Positions 5,707 to 6,477 of a DNA stretch of 6,477 nucleotides are shown here, piece after piece (the stretch's first letter is position 1; each line of letters begins with the position of its first letter). The stretch spans positions 1 through 6,477 of the forward strand of contig PEWI01000235.1 in assembly GCA_002779555.1 (NCBI GenBank). Reading direction: 5' to 3'. This DNA is from Candidatus Bathyarchaeota archaeon CG07_land_8_20_14_0_80_47_9. Its GTDB lineage: Archaea > Thermoproteota > Bathyarchaeia > Bathyarchaeales > Bathycorpusculaceae. A program made the position numbers and the translations under genes. Below the pieces are notes generated by a model. That model was not told the origin of the DNA. It saw only the letters and a program-made list of their open reading frames with translations, and did no database searches.

Positions 5707-6086
5707 ACAAAAGTAACATTACAGCAAACATCATTGGACTCGCCATAGAAACTGCAATGTGCCATACTCCATCTCACGCACCCCTGGATTGATTACGTCT
5801 GCGACGAAGCTTCCAGTTGATAAGACAGGTTAGAAAACGGTTACCGAGAAGGCGGGTCTCCGCGTGGCGGTGGATAGGCGTATCGATGAGCCGTGTTGGA
5901 TTGCTTCCAAGCAGAAGATGGGCCGACCGGTTCGCAAGCGTGCCTCACTATCTCAGGTTCAAGGGTGTCACGGTGGAAAGACATCCGTCTGAGCCTCAAA
6001 AATCACGAATTGAGTACTCAAACACAAGGGCTCGAATTCCAACATGAGCTTCTGAAACCGAAGCCTCACAGGCGACTGGAAGTGGT
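5707..6086. other. Convergent intergenic region of 380 bases without a supported gene
   Basis: This stretch separates the ends of the GNAT and CBS genes. I find no tRNA, rRNA or recognisable conserved small RNA in it, and no good ribosome-binding site with a convincing small gene. Plus-strand open stretches exist in all three frames, but none gives a protein I recognise. The clearest protein-like pieces are a fragment reading WIDYVCDEAS around 5788-5815 in one frame, and an open stretch from 5834 to 5989 in another (about 52 codons, purine-rich at first codon positions, including KAGLRVAVDRRIDEP). Being in different frames and broken by stops, they could be remains of a decayed gene. A T5 run on the minus strand (5998-6002) could terminate the CBS transcript. 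Confidence 0.5.
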
Positions 6087-6477
6087 TTACTCGATTATTT
6101 TGAAGAAGTCTCTTTCAGTTATTATACCAACGAGTCTTTCGTTCTTCACAACGGGCATGGCTCCTATGTTCTTCTCCCGCATAATCTTGGCCGTTTGACC
6201 CACGTCCAAGTCCGGTTCTACCGTTGTAACCGCTTTCGTGGCTATTTGAAGCGCAGGATTGTTCAGGACTTGTATTATGGTTCCAGACCGCAGGTATTTG
6301 AAAACCTCTCCTGAACCGAAGAACCGTATAACGTCCATGGAAGTTATGATTCCCACAACCTTGCCATCAGCAACTATTGGCAGTCTTCGGAAACCCTGCG
6401 TGGCCATTGTCTTTTCAGCCTCAAAAATCGTTGTTCTAGGAAGCGCAGTCACTACTGATTCCGACATCAGCTGAGCA
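6087..6477 (-). CDS. CBS-domain-pair protein, 5' partial
   Basis: The visible part holds a tandem CBS pair (Bateman module), a regulatory unit that usually senses adenine nucleotides. The target is unknown. Counting from the first Met in the window (6467), CBS 1 spans about 1-55: MSESVVTALP, an EAEKTMATQGFRRLPIV helix-strand, then GIITSMD at 39-45 with D45. CBS 2 spans about 72-126, ending GIITERD at 114-120 with D120. Both G(I)(I)T..D motifs that contact ribose/phosphate are present. The frame stays open to the right edge (Ala-Gln-Leu before the Met), and LMSESVVT aligns with the internal xxMS..VVT start of a CBS domain. The Met at 6467 is therefore probably internal and the true start lies outside. 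The full protein may have a short N-terminal lead-in or further domains such as more CBS repeats. It ends convergently with the GNAT gene. Confidence 0.88.
   Translation of the reverse strand, partial: AQLMSESVVTALPRTTIFEAEKTMATQGFRRLPIVADGKVVGIITSMDVIRFFGSGEVFKYLRSGTIIQVLNNPALQIATKAVTTVEPDLDVGQTAKIMREKNIGAMPVVKNERLVGIITERDFFKIIE

Noticed and set aside
5945..5975. GGTTCAAGG resembling a tRNA T-loop
   Set aside because: The flanking bases do not form a five-pair T-stem, and no acceptor or anticodon arm fits around it.
6010..6021. Perfect 12-bp palindrome TTGAGTACTCAA
   Set aside because: One or two such short palindromes are expected by chance in a window of this size, and it is not placed near a promoter.
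5817..6198. Overlapping plus-strand open frames of 76 and 101 codons as genes
   Set aside because: Their translations are Arg/Ser-rich with no recognisable motif, lack ribosome-binding sites, and one runs into the opposite strand of the CBS gene.

Overview
The window is archaeal. It carries a group II chaperonin (thermosome) subunit, an archaeal/eukaryotic-type RNA polymerase subunit K, a Mut7-C ribonuclease-domain protein with a zinc ribbon, and promoters that look like archaeal BRE/TATA elements. Gene spacing is tight and GC content is moderate. I cannot place the lineage securely. A TACK archaeon, perhaps Bathyarchaeia-like, is a guess from overall impression and not a demonstrated result.

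Layout. (1) Positions 1-1886, plus strand: the thermosome gene, whose 5' end lies outside the window, followed immediately by rpoK. rpoK has no ATG, GTG or TTG that would preserve its conserved N-terminus. The best start is an ACG at 1629, three bases after the thermosome stop and behind a GGAGAG element. A T-rich tract at 1899-1913 probably ends this transcript. (2) Positions 4604-1920, minus strand: a three-gene operon of dihydroorotase (pyrC), a Mut7-C RNase-domain protein and a multi-pass membrane protein with a proline tail. The junctions are 3 and 0 bases long, and all three genes have TTG as their outermost plausible start. (3) Positions 4605-4779: a divergent intergenic region with one promoter in each direction and a 19-bp near-perfect palindrome between them. 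(4) Positions 4780-5706, plus strand: a protein with two GNAT-like halves. (5) Positions 5707-6086: 380 bases with no convincing gene, possibly a decayed coding sequence. (6) Positions 6477-6087, minus strand: a CBS-domain-pair protein that runs off the right edge.

The genes are mostly housekeeping: protein folding, transcription and pyrimidine synthesis, plus regulatory or accessory genes of unknown target. I see no mobile element, CRISPR array, tRNA or rRNA, and no clear new multi-gene system. The observations most worth a second look are the non-canonical rpoK start, the palindrome in the divergent promoter region, the conserved-looking pyrC operon with two uncharacterised partners, and the unexplained 380-base gap.
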